Under the pieces are notes generated by a model that was given only the letters and a program-made list of their open reading frames with translations, was not told where the DNA came from and searched no databases. Both the position numbers and the translations under genes were made by a program. A DNA stretch of 64,000 nt, taken from assembly GCA_017983755.1 (NCBI GenBank), contig JAGOAU010000009.1, forward strand, positions 44,144-108,143, read 5' to 3'. Shown here piece by piece: positions 9,187 to 17,693 of the stretch (position 1 is its first letter; each line of letters opens with the position of its first letter). This DNA is from Azonexus sp. (lineage in GTDB: Bacteria > Pseudomonadota > Gammaproteobacteria > Burkholderiales > Rhodocyclaceae).

Positions 9187-10146
9187 ATGAGCCAGTCGGA
9201 AAAAACTGCGGAATCGAGCAAGATTCTCGACGCCATCCGTGCCAAGCGCGAGCGCCGCACGGGCCATGTCGGCGACATCGCCGGCCTGGAAGCTTCGCTG
9301 ATTGCCGACATCGAGGCCTTCGACCTCAACGAGGCCGAACGGCAGGCACGGCGCGAGCAGCTGGCGAGCCTTGGCGGCATGGGCAGCGCGGCGCTGGCCT
9401 TTCCCGAGATCGTGCCGAGCGGGGCCGTGCGCAACCTTGACAGCCGGCGGGTCGGCCAGGGCGATGACGGACAGGATCCGCAGAGCATTGTCGAAGGCAG
9501 CAGCCTGCTTGGCCAGCTGCGTAGGCAGGCGGCAGTCCGCCAGCGCGAACTGCACACCGAGCTGGCCGAGCGCTCGGCCAGCAACAACGCGCTGGAGCAG
9601 ACGCTCAAGTACATGTTCTTCTACCTGCACGATCTCGTGCAGCAGCTCAATATCGTCAAGCCGGCCATCCCGCGCGATTACACGGCGGCTGGCGATGTCG
9701 TGTTCAAGGATCTGGTCTGGCAGGAAGGTTTCGCCGATTACCGGACCCAATCGCAGGCTGCGGGGGCGATGGTCGAGCTGGTCACGCTGTCCTATCAGCT
9801 GGCATCGCCGCTCACCTTCACGATCGAGCGTGACGGACCGGCCGTCGAACGTCTGCGCACCGCGCTGTTCGATTACGGCCTGCAGTTCTCGTGCAAGGAA
9901 TTCAAGAATGAGCGCAGCTACGTCGAGCGCGCCGAATTCCAGGTCAGTGGCCAGGTTGCCGTCAGTGCCCGCTGGAAGGCGGATTTCGCCAACGGCAAGC
10001 TGATCCTCGAATCGCGCAACCTCGAACGCCTGGGCAGCACCAGCCAGGCGATCCGGCCGGATGCGGTCGACCAGGCCTTGCTCGACGAATTCGGCCGCCT
10101 GGTGCTCGGGCTGCCCAACCGCTTCCGCGAGCTGGCGCGGCGCTGA
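9187..10146 (+). CDS. Conserved hypothetical protein, 319 aa
   Basis: I do not recognise a named domain. Residues 1-75 are charged and helical (ILDAIRAKRERR, EAERQARREQLASLGG). A low-complexity linker follows, then a coiled-coil-like segment (about 105-150, LLGQLRRQAAVRQRELHTELAERSASNNALEQTLKYMFFYLHDL), and a mixed alpha/beta C-terminus (about 160-315). There is no signal peptide or membrane segment. A bare TGCGGTCGAC core without A/T tracts occurs at 10062-10071. Codon use and GC content match the neighbours. The gene converges on a DUF2721 gene with a 9-bp gap. Confidence 0.7.
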   Translation: MSQSEKTAESSKILDAIRAKRERRTGHVGDIAGLEASLIADIEAFDLNEAERQARREQLASLGGMGSAALAFPEIVPSGAVRNLDSRRVGQGDDGQDPQSIVEGSSLLGQLRRQAAVRQRELHTELAERSASNNALEQTLKYMFFYLHDLVQQLNIVKPAIPRDYTAAGDVVFKDLVWQEGFADYRTQSQAAGAMVELVTLSYQLASPLTFTIERDGPAVERLRTALFDYGLQFSCKEFKNERSYVERAEFQVSGQVAVSARWKADFANGKLILESRNLERLGSTSQAIRPDAVDQALLDEFGRLVLGLPNRFRELARR

Positions 10147-10155
10147 GCGAGCGGC

Positions 10156-10629
10156 CTAGAGCCGGCCGTCGAATCTCAGGGCGGATTGCTTGAGGTTTTC
10201 GATGACGCTGGTCGCCAGCGTGATCTCGCGCAGGTAGCAGCCGAGCGCGGTAATCAGGGTCAGCATGGCGGCGATGAACAAGCCGCCGATCTTGGCATAG
10301 ACGTCGACCTGCAGTTCGTGGCCGACGAAGAGGGCGACCACGACCAGGCAAACCAGCAGATAACAGGTGGTGCACAGAATGATCGCCCAGTGGATCAGCT
10401 TGGCGCGGCGCGACAGCGAAACGACCGACGACAGGTTCTTGATGCGGTCGCTCAGCGGCGATTCCTCGAGCAGTTCCTTTTCGATCCGATGAAAGGCGTC
10501 GATGATGCGTGCAAGGCGATTGGAGAGCACGCCGAGCAAGGCGCCGACGCTGGTCAGCAGAAATACCGGGGCGACGGCCAGTTGGATGATCTGGGCAAGG
10601 CTTGAAACCTGACTGGGAATATCGCTCAT
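10156..10629 (-). CDS. DUF2721 membrane protein
   Basis: A 157-residue inner-membrane protein with three predicted transmembrane helices: [20 protein letters not shown] near the start, [20 protein letters not shown] in the middle and [17 protein letters not shown] near the end. The segment [23 protein letters not shown] between helices 1 and 2 is the DUF2721 signature. Function unknown. It is transcribed away from selO, with 148 bp between the two starts. Confidence 0.85.
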   Translation of the reverse strand: MSDIPSQVSSLAQIIQLAVAPVFLLTSVGALLGVLSNRLARIIDAFHRIEKELLEESPLSDRIKNLSSVVSLSRRAKLIHWAIILCTTCYLLVCLVVVALFVGHELQVDVYAKIGGLFIAAMLTLITALGCYLREITLATSVIENLKQSALRFDGRL

Positions 10630-10777
10630 GGCTTGGCTTTCAGGAGGGGAGCGTCGGCGATTTTACCGGAGCGCGGCGCCCAAGTCTGCCTGGCGGAGCG
10701 CGCGCGAAATGCCGAACCATCGGCTGTTTTGCTACTCTCAAGGCTGGCTCCGATATTTCAGATTCTCTGGCAACCCA

Positions 10778-12277
10778 ATGAACGCACCAGAAACCCTTCG
10801 CCTCGAACAACTCGTCTTCGACAACAGCTTCGCCGCCCTGCCCGAGACCTTCTACACCCGCCTGGCGCCGCTCGGCCTGCCGGCGCCCTATCTGGTCGCC
10901 GCCAGCCCCGACGTGGCGGCATTGATCGGACTCGATCCCGGCGAGTTCCGGCGCCCCGAATTCTGTGAAATCTTCGCCGGCAACTGCCTGCCGCCGGGCA
11001 GTGACGCACTGGCCGCTGTCTATTCCGGGCACCAGTTCGGCGTCTGGGCGGGGCAGCTTGGCGACGGCCGCGCGCATCTGCTGGGCGGCCTGCGCAACGC
11101 GCGCGGGCATTGGGAAATCCAGCTCAAGGGCGCCGGGCGCACGCCGTATTCGCGTGGTGCCGACGGGCGCGCCGTGCTGCGCTCGTCGATCCGCGAGTTC
11201 CTGTGCTCCGAAGCGATGGCCGGACTCGGCATCCCGACCACGCGGGCGCTGTCCGTCGTCGGCGCCGATCTGCCGGTGCGCCGCGAAACGATCGAGACCG
11301 CGGCGGTCGTCGCCCGCGTGGCGCCCAGCTTCGTCCGCTTCGGCTCCTTCGAGCACTGGGCCGCGCGCGGCCGCCACGACGAACTGCGGCAGCTGGCCGA
11401 CTACGTGATCGCGGTCTTCCGCCCGGAATGCCGGGAGGCCGCCAATCCCTACGCCGCGCTGCTGACCGACGCCAGCCGCCGCACCGGCGAGCTGATGGCG
11501 CACTGGATGTCAGTCGGCTTCATGCACGGGGTGATGAACACCGACAACATGTCGATCCTCGGCCTGACCCTCGACTACGGCCCCTTCGGCTTCATGGAAG
11601 CCTTCGACGCCGGCCACATCTGCAACCATTCCGACACCCACGGCCGCTACACTTTCCGCAACCAGCCGCATGTCGCGCAATGGAATCTTTACCGCCTGGC
11701 CGATGCCCTGCTGCCGTTGATCGGCAAGCCGACGCTGGCCCAGGGCGCGGTCGACGACCATTTCGGGCCGGCTTTCGAGGCCAGATTCGAGCAACTGATG
11801 TGCGCCAAGCTCGGCTTCCGCGTCGCCCTCGAAGACGACGAAAACTTCATCGGCGAAACCTTCGGCCTGCTGCAACAGCATCGTCCGGACTTCACGCAGT
11901 TCTTCCGTGCCCTGTCGCACTTGCCTGCTGCGGTCGACCCCGAAAAACAGGCCAAAACCGACGCCGTGCTGCGCGACCAGTTCGTCGACCGCGCCGCCTG
12001 CGATGCCTGGCTGACCAACTGGCGCGCCCGGCTGGCGCAAACGCCGTGGGACGACGCTGCGCGCCAGACGGCGATGCGCGCCGTCAACCCGAAATACGTG
12101 CTGCGCAACTGGCTGGCCGAAGTCGCGATCCGCCAGGCGCAGGACAAGGATTTTTCCGAGGTCGAACGTCTGCTCGCCTGTCTGCGCCGCCCGTTCGACG
12201 AGCAGCCGGAATTCGAACACTATGCCGCGTTGCCGCCCGACTGGGCGAACGGGCTCGAGGTCAGCTGTTCCAGCTAG
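10778..12277 (+). CDS. selO: Protein adenylyltransferase SelO (YdiU family)
   Basis: A 499-residue pseudokinase-fold enzyme that transfers AMP to protein hydroxyl groups, linked to redox stress. The start at 10778 begins the family N-terminus ([18 protein letters not shown]). Hallmarks are [22 protein letters not shown], the [31 protein letters not shown] block, IPTTRAL, and the catalytic [23 protein letters not shown] segment with its metal-binding Asn and Asp. Length is typical. A copy of the recurrent motif lies in the coding sequence at 11927-11963 and reads AVDPEKQAK. The stop codon touches the 3' end of the converging btuD-like gene. Confidence 0.95.
   Translation: MNAPETLRLEQLVFDNSFAALPETFYTRLAPLGLPAPYLVAASPDVAALIGLDPGEFRRPEFCEIFAGNCLPPGSDALAAVYSGHQFGVWAGQLGDGRAHLLGGLRNARGHWEIQLKGAGRTPYSRGADGRAVLRSSIREFLCSEAMAGLGIPTTRALSVVGADLPVRRETIETAAVVARVAPSFVRFGSFEHWAARGRHDELRQLADYVIAVFRPECREAANPYAALLTDASRRTGELMAHWMSVGFMHGVMNTDNMSILGLTLDYGPFGFMEAFDAGHICNHSDTHGRYTFRNQPHVAQWNLYRLADALLPLIGKPTLAQGAVDDHFGPAFEARFEQLMCAKLGFRVALEDDENFIGETFGLLQQHRPDFTQFFRALSHLPAAVDPEKQAKTDAVLRDQFVDRAACDAWLTNWRARLAQTPWDDAARQTAMRAVNPKYVLRNWLAEVAIRQAQDKDFSEVERLLACLRRPFDEQPEFEHYAALPPDWANGLEVSCSS
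11927..11963 (+). repeat. USS-like motif copy D
   Basis: Core at 11929-11938, then GAAAAAC, GGCC and AAAAC. Sense in selO (AVDPEKQAK). Confidence 0.8.
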
Positions 12278-13047
12278 GCGGGAACGAAGCAGCGCTGGCC
12301 GGCCTGTTCGAACTGGCGCAGCGGGTAGCCGTAGAGCGCGCTGAGCTTTTCGGCGGTCAGAACGGTGTCGACCGCGCCCAGTTCGCAATGGCCGTCGCCG
12401 TCGATCAGCAGCCCCCGGTCGCAGAAGCGGTGGGCGAGCGCCGGGTCGTGCAGGACCATGACGACGCCCGCGCCGCAGTCGCGCGCCGCGCCGGCGAACA
12501 GTTCGAGGACGGCCATCTGGTGGTTGAGGTCGAGGTGGGCGAGCGGTTCGTCGAGCAGGTAAAGCGGCGCCGCCTGGGCGAGCAGGGTGGCGATGGCCAG
12601 ACGCTGGCGTTCGCCGCCGGAGAGGGTGTGGATCTGGCGCCCTTCCATGCCGTCGAGGCCGACGGCGGCGAGCGCGCTGCGCGCCAGGTCGGCGTCGCGC
12701 TGTGTTTCCCAGTCCCAGCGACCGAGGTGCGGGTGGCGGCCGGTGAGAGCCGTTTCAAGGACCGTCGAGCCGAACGGGTCGGCCTGCGTCTGGCCCAGCC
12801 AGGCGCGGCGCAACGCGGCGGCGCGCGGCGCCAGCGCGGCATAGGCTGTGCCGCCCAGTTCGATGCGACCGGCAGCCGGTTCGCGCAACCCGGCCAGTGT
12901 GGCGAGCAGGGTGGACTTGCCGGCGCCGTTGCGGCCGAGGATGGCCAGCCGCTGGCCAGCCGTGATGTCGAGGTCAAGCCGGCGCACGACCTGGTGTCCG
13001 CCGATGTCTACCGAAAGGCCGTGGGCGGCCAGCAACGGGGCGCTCAT
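12274..13047 (-). CDS. btuD: ABC transporter ATP-binding protein, cobalamin uptake (BtuD-like)
   Basis: A 257-residue ATPase with Walker [10 protein letters not shown] (about residues 39-47), Q-loop, ABC signature [12 protein letters not shown], Walker [13 protein letters not shown] and the switch histidine in VLHDP. FepC/BtuD-family ATPases power uptake of B12 or siderophores through FecCD-type permeases. Substrate is assigned from context: its start overlaps the btuC stop (ATGA), and the operon lies downstream of a cobalamin riboswitch and a BtuB-like receptor. No periplasmic binding protein (BtuF) gene is present beside it. Confidence 0.85.
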   Translation of the reverse strand: MSAPLLAAHGLSVDIGGHQVVRRLDLDITAGQRLAILGRNGAGKSTLLATLAGLREPAAGRIELGGTAYAALAPRAAALRRAWLGQTQADPFGSTVLETALTGRHPHLGRWDWETQRDADLARSALAAVGLDGMEGRQIHTLSGGERQRLAIATLLAQAAPLYLLDEPLAHLDLNHQMAVLELFAGAARDCGAGVVMVLHDPALAHRFCDRGLLIDGDGHCELGAVDTVLTAEKLSALYGYPLRQFEQAGQRCFVPA

Positions 13048-14021
13048 CGGGCCTGACGCGAGAGCAGGAAGAGGAAGACCGGCACGCCGATCAGCGCCGT
13101 TAGCACGCCGACCGGCAGTTGCTGCGGGGCGATCAGCGAGCGCGCCAGGGTGTCGGCCAGCATCAGCAGCGCACCGCCGGCCAGTGCCGAGGCGGGCAGC
13201 AGCAGGCGCTGGTCGTTGCCGGTGACAAGCCGGACCAGATGCGGGACGACGAGGCCGATGAAGCCGATCGAGCCGGCCGTCGTTACCGAGGCGGCAGTGG
13301 CCAGCGAGGCGAGCAGGAAAACGGCATAGCGCAGGCGGTTGACCGCAACACCCAGCGCCTGCGCCTGCAGCAGCCCGCGCGCCAGCAGGTTGAGCTCGCG
13401 CGCGAAGGGCATCGCCAGCACCAGCGCGATGGCCAGCGCCAACGTGGGCGGCCAGGCGCTGGCGGCCTGGCCGAGGTCGCCGGTCAGCCAGAAGAGCATG
13501 CCACGCAGGCGGTCTTCCGGGGCGATCGCCAGCATCAGCGAGATCAGCGCGCCGCAGCCGGCGGCGACGATGACGCCGGTCAGCAGCAGGCGCGTCTGCG
13601 TCCAGCTACCGTCGCCGTGGGCCAGTCCGAAGACCAGGAACATGGCGCCGAGGGCGCCGGCGAAGGCCAGCCCGTCGATGCCGAACGTCGGCAGGCCGAC
13701 CATGATGGCAAACAGCGCGCCGACGCCGGCGCCACCGGAAATACCGAGAATGTAGGGATCGGCCAGCGGGTTGCGCAGCAGCACCTGCATCAGCCCGCCG
13801 GCCAATGCCAGCAGGCCGCCGCAGGCGAAACCGGCGAGGGCGCGCGGCAGGCGCAGTTCGCGGACGATGTCGGCGCCGGGCGCGTCGCGCCCGAGCAGGG
13901 CGGCGAGGACGTCGGCCGCCGCGACCGGGATGCTGCCGGCCGCCAGCGCCGCCCAGAAACTCGCCAGTGCTAGCAGCACGAGCACGGCGAGGATCAGGAA
14001 GGCGCGGCGGCGGTCGGGCAT
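13044..14021 (-). CDS. btuC: FecCD-type ABC permease, cobalamin uptake (BtuC-like)
   Basis: A 325-residue inner-membrane permease with about ten transmembrane helices. Family blocks include LRLPRALAGFACGGLLALAG, the LRNPLADPYILGISGGAGVGA segment, GSIGFIGLVVPHLVRLVTG near the cytoplasmic coupling helix, and the C-terminal PVGVLTALIGVPVFLFLL. The ATG at 14021 overlaps the btuB stop as TGATG, and its own stop overlaps the btuD start. The frame stays open far upstream across btuB, but that sequence is Arg/Pro-rich shadow and was discarded. Confidence 0.9.
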   Translation of the reverse strand: MPDRRRAFLILAVLVLLALASFWAALAAGSIPVAAADVLAALLGRDAPGADIVRELRLPRALAGFACGGLLALAGGLMQVLLRNPLADPYILGISGGAGVGALFAIMVGLPTFGIDGLAFAGALGAMFLVFGLAHGDGSWTQTRLLLTGVIVAAGCGALISLMLAIAPEDRLRGMLFWLTGDLGQAASAWPPTLALAIALVLAMPFARELNLLARGLLQAQALGVAVNRLRYAVFLLASLATAASVTTAGSIGFIGLVVPHLVRLVTGNDQRLLLPASALAGGALLMLADTLARSLIAPQQLPVGVLTALIGVPVFLFLLSRQAR

Positions 14022-15994
14022 CAGCGGAAGTTGTAGCTCGCGGTCATCAGGAAGGTACGGCCATCGGCGGGGTAGTAATAATAGTCCGACTGGAAGGTCG
14101 AATAGCCGGCGTAGGGCGAGTACTTCTGGTCGAAGGCGTTGAGCAGGCGCGCCGAGATCGACCACGGCTTGAAATTCCAGCCGGCCATGAAGTCGACCGT
14201 GGTGTAGCCGGACAGCTTGTCGTGAATATTGGCAAAGTCGCCGCTGTAGTAGCGTTCGCCGACGTAGTTGAGCACCGCCGAATACTGGCCGATGGCGGCG
14301 CCGTCCCAGATCAGCCGCGCCGAGGCCTTGTTGTGCGGAACCAGCGGCACCTGCTTGCCGTCGTAGATGCCTTCGCGGAAGGTCGAGTCGGTGTAGGTGT
14401 AGGTCGCACGGGCCAGCAGCGAGGGCACGATGCGCCAGTCGCCTTCGAGTTCGAGGCCCTGGCGGCGTGTCTTGTCGAGATTGACGTTGGAGAACAGCGA
14501 ACCGTCGTAGGCGATTTCGTCGTCCAGGTCCATCCGGTAGAGCGCGGCGCGACCCTTGACCGGGCCCAGCGTCACGCTGCCGCCGATTTCGCCGAGCGTG
14601 CCGGTCTGCGGCTTGAGGTTGCCGGCGAAGGTGGGGTTGCCGGTGAACGGGTCGTAACCGAACAGTTCGTCGGTGTTGGCGAAGCGGAAGGTGGTGCCGC
14701 CCTTGCCGTAGACGCGCCAGCCGTTGCCGGCATAGCTGAGGCCGAGATCCCAGGCGCTGCGGGTGTATTCGGCGCTGCCGCTCATCGCCGGCTGCATGCC
14801 GAAGAAGCCCATGTAGGCGTCCTGCGTAGCGGACTGGTCGACGCGCTGGCTGCGCGCGCCGAGCGTGGTGGCGAGGCCGGCGACCCATTCGGTGACGTTC
14901 TGGAAGTAGAAGCCGGTGCTGTCCTGCTTGGCGCCCTGCGTGGCGGATGTCGTGTAGGTGGCGTCGACTTCTCCGGAGTAGTAGTCGATACCGGCCACGG
15001 TCTCGCTCTTCAGGACGCCGAGGCCGTGCTGCCAGCGCAGGCGCGGGGTGACCGACCAGTTGTCGCGCGTGCGGTCGGCCTGGCTGCCGAAGGAGACGTA
15101 GTTGGCGTGCTGGTTCTGGCGGTCGTACGAGATCTCCGCCTCGAAGCGCAGGGTGTCGGTGATCGGCAGCGCGACGCCGGGGCGCAGGCGATAGCCGTCG
15201 CTGCGCTGCGAGTCGTTGGGCGAGGTCGAGGTCTTCGGATTGTTCTGGTAGGCGGCGCTCAGCAGGTAGCCGGGGAGACCGGAATGGTCGTTGTACACGG
15301 CGTAGTCGACGAAGGCCTCGCCCTTCCCGATGTAGAGTCCGCCGCGCCCGCTGAGGGCGGCCTGCTCGGCCTGCGAGTTCTCGCGCCAGCCGCCGGTGTG
15401 GGCATAACGGGCGAAGGCGTTGGCATAGCCGGTTTCGTTGCCGTAGGCGCCGTTGAGGTCGACGGTCTGGGTGTCGTAGCTGCCGATGCCCACCGTCGCC
15501 CCGAAGCGCGGCGTGCCCGACTTGTCGGTGATGATATTGACCACGCCGCCGGTCGCCTTGTCGCCGTACAGCACGGTGCCGGCGCCACGCATGATTTCGA
15601 TGCGCTGCACGCTGTCGAGCGGGATCGCCGACCAGCTGACGCTGCCCATGTCGATCGGGTTCATGCGCTGGCCGTCGAGGAGGATCAGCGTGTTGCTGCC
15701 GGCGGTTTCGCCGAAGCCGCGGATGTCGACCGTCGAGTCGATGCCGAGGCTGCCGTAGAGGGCGCGCACATCGACGCCGGCGCTGCCCTTGAGCATGCTC
15801 GGCAGGTCGCGCGCCGGCGTGTTGCGGATGTCGTCGCGGGTGATGACGCTGACGTTGGCCGCCACGTTGGTATCGGGTTCGCTGAAGCGGGTGGCGCTGA
15901 CGATGACCGGGTCGAGATCGGCGGCCTGGGCGTGCGCGGGCGCCAGAAAGGCGACGGAGAGGGCCGCGGCGAGCGGCGTGAGACGTGGATTCAT
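14021..15994 (-). CDS. btuB: TonB-dependent outer-membrane receptor, BtuB-like (cobalamin)
   Basis: A 657-residue outer-membrane receptor. The start at 15994 gives a clean signal peptide (cleavage near AHAQA), followed by a TonB-box-like PVIVSATR, a plug domain (ISVITRDDIRN-type motif, IDIRGFG, LILLDGQRMN, IEIMRGAGTVLYGDKATGGVVNII) and a 22-strand barrel ending in SYNFR. The plug is characteristic of BtuB/vitamin receptors. The cobalamin riboswitch upstream and btuCD downstream make vitamin B12 or another corrinoid the probable ligand. The ribosome binding site GGGAGA sits just before the ATG. Confidence 0.9.
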   Translation of the reverse strand: MNPRLTPLAAALSVAFLAPAHAQAADLDPVIVSATRFSEPDTNVAANVSVITRDDIRNTPARDLPSMLKGSAGVDVRALYGSLGIDSTVDIRGFGETAGSNTLILLDGQRMNPIDMGSVSWSAIPLDSVQRIEIMRGAGTVLYGDKATGGVVNIITDKSGTPRFGATVGIGSYDTQTVDLNGAYGNETGYANAFARYAHTGGWRENSQAEQAALSGRGGLYIGKGEAFVDYAVYNDHSGLPGYLLSAAYQNNPKTSTSPNDSQRSDGYRLRPGVALPITDTLRFEAEISYDRQNQHANYVSFGSQADRTRDNWSVTPRLRWQHGLGVLKSETVAGIDYYSGEVDATYTTSATQGAKQDSTGFYFQNVTEWVAGLATTLGARSQRVDQSATQDAYMGFFGMQPAMSGSAEYTRSAWDLGLSYAGNGWRVYGKGGTTFRFANTDELFGYDPFTGNPTFAGNLKPQTGTLGEIGGSVTLGPVKGRAALYRMDLDDEIAYDGSLFSNVNLDKTRRQGLELEGDWRIVPSLLARATYTYTDSTFREGIYDGKQVPLVPHNKASARLIWDGAAIGQYSAVLNYVGERYYSGDFANIHDKLSGYTTVDFMAGWNFKPWSISARLLNAFDQKYSPYAGYSTFQSDYYYYPADGRTFLMTASYNFR

Positions 15995-16109
15995 GATTCT
16001 CCCTTTCGCGGCAGGCGTCCCCGCATGCCGGAATGACTGAAAAGGAAGCACTGGGAGAATGAACGCAGGTCAAGGCCCGGCACCACACCCCCGTGGCACT
16101 TCCGCTGGT

Positions 16110-16291
16110 TTGTCCCAGGCCGGTATCCGGGCTCGCAAGTCTTGACGCGCCGCCTTCCCAGGCCGAAACCCAGTGGCGTTGTGGCGCGCCCGCACTTGCT
16201 TACCGTTGCGGGGGCAGCAGCGGAATTGTCCGAAAGGACGCACCGCTTTCCCGTTTAACCGCGGTTGGAGAATCCTTCCGCAGCACCTGAC
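16110..16291 (-). ncRNA. Cobalamin (B12) riboswitch
   Basis: Read on the minus strand, this leader contains the class hallmarks in order: an AGGTGC 5' segment, GGGAAAGCGGTG, the highly conserved GCTGCCCCCGCAACGGTAAGC core, a CACTGG segment, GGGAAGGCG, and the 3' GAGCCCGGATACCGGCC element in the B12-box position. It lies about 115 nt ahead of btuB. On binding adenosylcobalamin such RNAs shut down expression, so the btuBCD operon should be repressed when B12 is plentiful. The 15995-16421 gene-free stretch contains this element, its expression platform and the promoter of the facing gene. Confidence 0.93.
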
Positions 16292-16384
16292 ACGGCGCGC
16301 ATTCTACATGGCGGCTTGCTGCGATGCACCAGAAACTTGCATCGCCGATCCCGACAAAGCACTTTCAGAATAAAGGCTTAGTCC

Positions 16385-16414
16385 TTGACCACACGGGCTT
16401 TCAGCCTCTATAGT
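16385..16414 (+). promoter_or_regulatory. Sigma-70 promoter of the zapB-like/zapA unit
   Basis: TTGACC at 16385-16390 and TATAGT at 16409-16414 are separated by 18 bp. A transcript starting 6-7 bp after the -10 box would begin at about 16421, immediately before the ATG at 16422, so the mRNA would be leaderless or nearly so. Confidence 0.6.
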
Positions 16415-16421
16415 GCGCGCC

Positions 16422-16619
16422 ATGAATACCGAACTCGATGCGCTCGAAAACAAGATCGAACAGGTCGTCGCCCTGGTGCATCAGTTGCGCGCCGAGAACG
16501 AAGTGCTGAAGAACCAGATGGCGGCGGCCGAGGCCGAACGCCTGCACCTGCGCCAGACGATGACGGTCGCCCGCGAGCGTCTCGAAGGCCTGATGGACAA
16601 GCTGCCCGAGGATGCCTGA
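16422..16619 (+). CDS. Small coiled-coil protein (TIGR02449 / ZapB-like)
   Basis: A 65-residue, almost wholly helical protein with heptad-like spacing (LDALENKIEQVVALVHQLRAENEVLKNQM, then RLHLRQTMTVARERLEGLMDKL). Proteins of this size and type precede zapA in Pseudomonas and betaproteobacteria and are annotated TIGR02449 or ZapB-like; a role in divisome organisation is plausible but inferred from position. The ATG at 16422 is chosen over one at 16413 because the latter overlaps the -10 box. One base separates its stop from zapA. Confidence 0.75.
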   Translation: MNTELDALENKIEQVVALVHQLRAENEVLKNQMAAAEAERLHLRQTMTVARERLEGLMDKLPEDA

Positions 16620-16620
16620 G

Positions 16621-16956
16621 ATGAGCGCGGAACCGAATTTCCTCGACGTCAAGATCATGGGCCGCGACTACCGCGTCGCCTGCACCCCGGAAGAACGCGA
16701 CGCGCTGCTGGCGGCGGTCGATCTGGTCGATAGCAAGATGCGCGAAATCGCCCAACGCACCAAGAGCACCATCGCCGAACGCGTGGCGGTGATGGCGGCG
16801 CTCAACATCGCGCATGAACACCTTTCCATGCCACCGGCCGCGGCGGAAAAAGAAGTCGATTATGCGGTTGATACTTCCGACGCAAAGCGTAGAATCGACG
16901 ACATGGGAGCACGGATCGATGTCGTGCTTGCGCCCCAGCAGCAACTGGACTTGTAG
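16621..16956 (+). CDS. zapA: Cell division protein ZapA
   Basis: A 111-residue protein that bundles FtsZ filaments at the division site. The N-terminal globular part contains the family segments VKIMGRDYRVACTPEERDALLAAVDLVDSKM and ERVAVMAALNIAHEHL; a C-terminal helix suitable for coiled-coil dimerisation follows. The start at 16621 lies one base after the preceding stop, so the two are co-transcribed. It is directly followed by 6S RNA, as in many proteobacteria. Confidence 0.92.
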   Translation: MSAEPNFLDVKIMGRDYRVACTPEERDALLAAVDLVDSKMREIAQRTKSTIAERVAVMAALNIAHEHLSMPPAAAEKEVDYAVDTSDAKRRIDDMGARIDVVLAPQQQLDL

Positions 16957-16990
16957 TCATTTGCCGCTGACCCCGGCGCCGCCCGCCGAG

Positions 16991-17176
16991 CGTCCCCTGC
17001 GGTGTTTGTCTAGACCATAGATTCCTTGAACCAATGCTAATTGGCATCGGTTGCGGACCATTGAAACCGCTGTTGTGAACGCCCTTCGTCGGGTGGTCCT
17101 GAAGCGGGAGGAAAGCAGCCACTCTGAACCCAGGTTCAGGATGCCGGTCTGACGGCACTTGCGGGGGCCTTTTTTT
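16991..17176 (+). ncRNA. ssrS: 6S RNA
   Basis: Between zapA and the next gene, a roughly 180-nt segment begins with CCCCTGCGGTG and ends with CACTTGCGGGGG, which pair to form the long closing stem of 6S RNA, followed by a GGGGGCC-T7 tail that can serve as terminator. The interior contains further pairing arms around a central single-stranded bubble. 6S RNA mimics an open promoter and sequesters the sigma-70 RNA polymerase holoenzyme in stationary phase. The position right after zapA is the classical one. Ends are approximate. Confidence 0.82.
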
Positions 17177-17211
17177 GGCCGAGAAAATGATCGAGCATCT
17201 TTCCTGAAGCG

Positions 17212-17691
17212 ATGCAGTTCTGGCTGATGAAATCCGAGCCGGACGAGGTATCGATCGATGACCTCGCCGCCGCCCCCGACCGTATCGTTCCCTGGTTCGG
17301 GGTGCGCAACTACCAGGCGCGCAATTTCATGCGCGACACGATGCAGATCGGCGACCTCGCCTTCTTCTATCACTCGGGTTGCGCCGAACCGGGCATTGCC
17401 GGCATCTGCGAGATCTGCTCCGAGCCTTATCCCGATGAAACCCAGTTCGTTGCGGTCGACCCCTATTTCGACCCGAAATCCAAACCTGAACAGCCTCGCT
17501 GGTGGCTGCGCGACGTGCGTTTCGTCAGGAAAACGCGTTACCTTCCGCTGGCCGAACTGCGCACCCATCCCGAACTTGCTAGCATGCGCCTCCTCGCGCG
17601 CGGCAACCGGCTGTCGATCACGCCGGTGACGGTCGAGGAATGGAGGTTCATCACCGAACATCTGCTCGGCATAGAAGGATTCAAGGGGTAG
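17212..17691 (+). CDS. EVE domain protein
   Basis: A 159-residue single-domain protein of the EVE (PUA-like) family, whose members bind modified bases in RNA or DNA. Family signatures are FWLMKSEPDEVSIDDL at the N-terminus, VRNYQARNFMRDTMQIGDLAFFYHSG in the middle and the DPYFDPKSKPEQPRWW block. Length is typical of stand-alone EVE proteins (YTHDF/thymocyte nuclear protein 1-like). Cytosolic. A weak copy of the recurrent motif falls on the DPYFDPK codons. A TauE-like gene starts 2 bp after its stop. Confidence 0.9.
   Translation: MQFWLMKSEPDEVSIDDLAAAPDRIVPWFGVRNYQARNFMRDTMQIGDLAFFYHSGCAEPGIAGICEICSEPYPDETQFVAVDPYFDPKSKPEQPRWWLRDVRFVRKTRYLPLAELRTHPELASMRLLARGNRLSITPVTVEEWRFITEHLLGIEGFKG
17449..17485 (+). 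repeat. USS-like motif copy E (degenerate)
   Basis: Core at 17451-17460, then TATTT and GAAAT at about the two tract positions but no GGC. Coincides with the conserved DPYFDPK codons of the EVE gene. Confidence 0.4.
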
Positions 17692-17693
17692 AA

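Noticed and set aside
10062-10071. Bare TGCGGTCGAC cores (also at 24778-24787, 37647-37656 and 53675-53684) as motif copies
   Set aside because: They match the 10-mer but have no phased A/T tracts, so they were not counted as full elements.
13044-16088. A 1014-residue minus-strand open frame
   Set aside because: Only its last 325 codons (btuC) look like protein; the rest is Arg/Pro-rich shadow of btuB in another frame.
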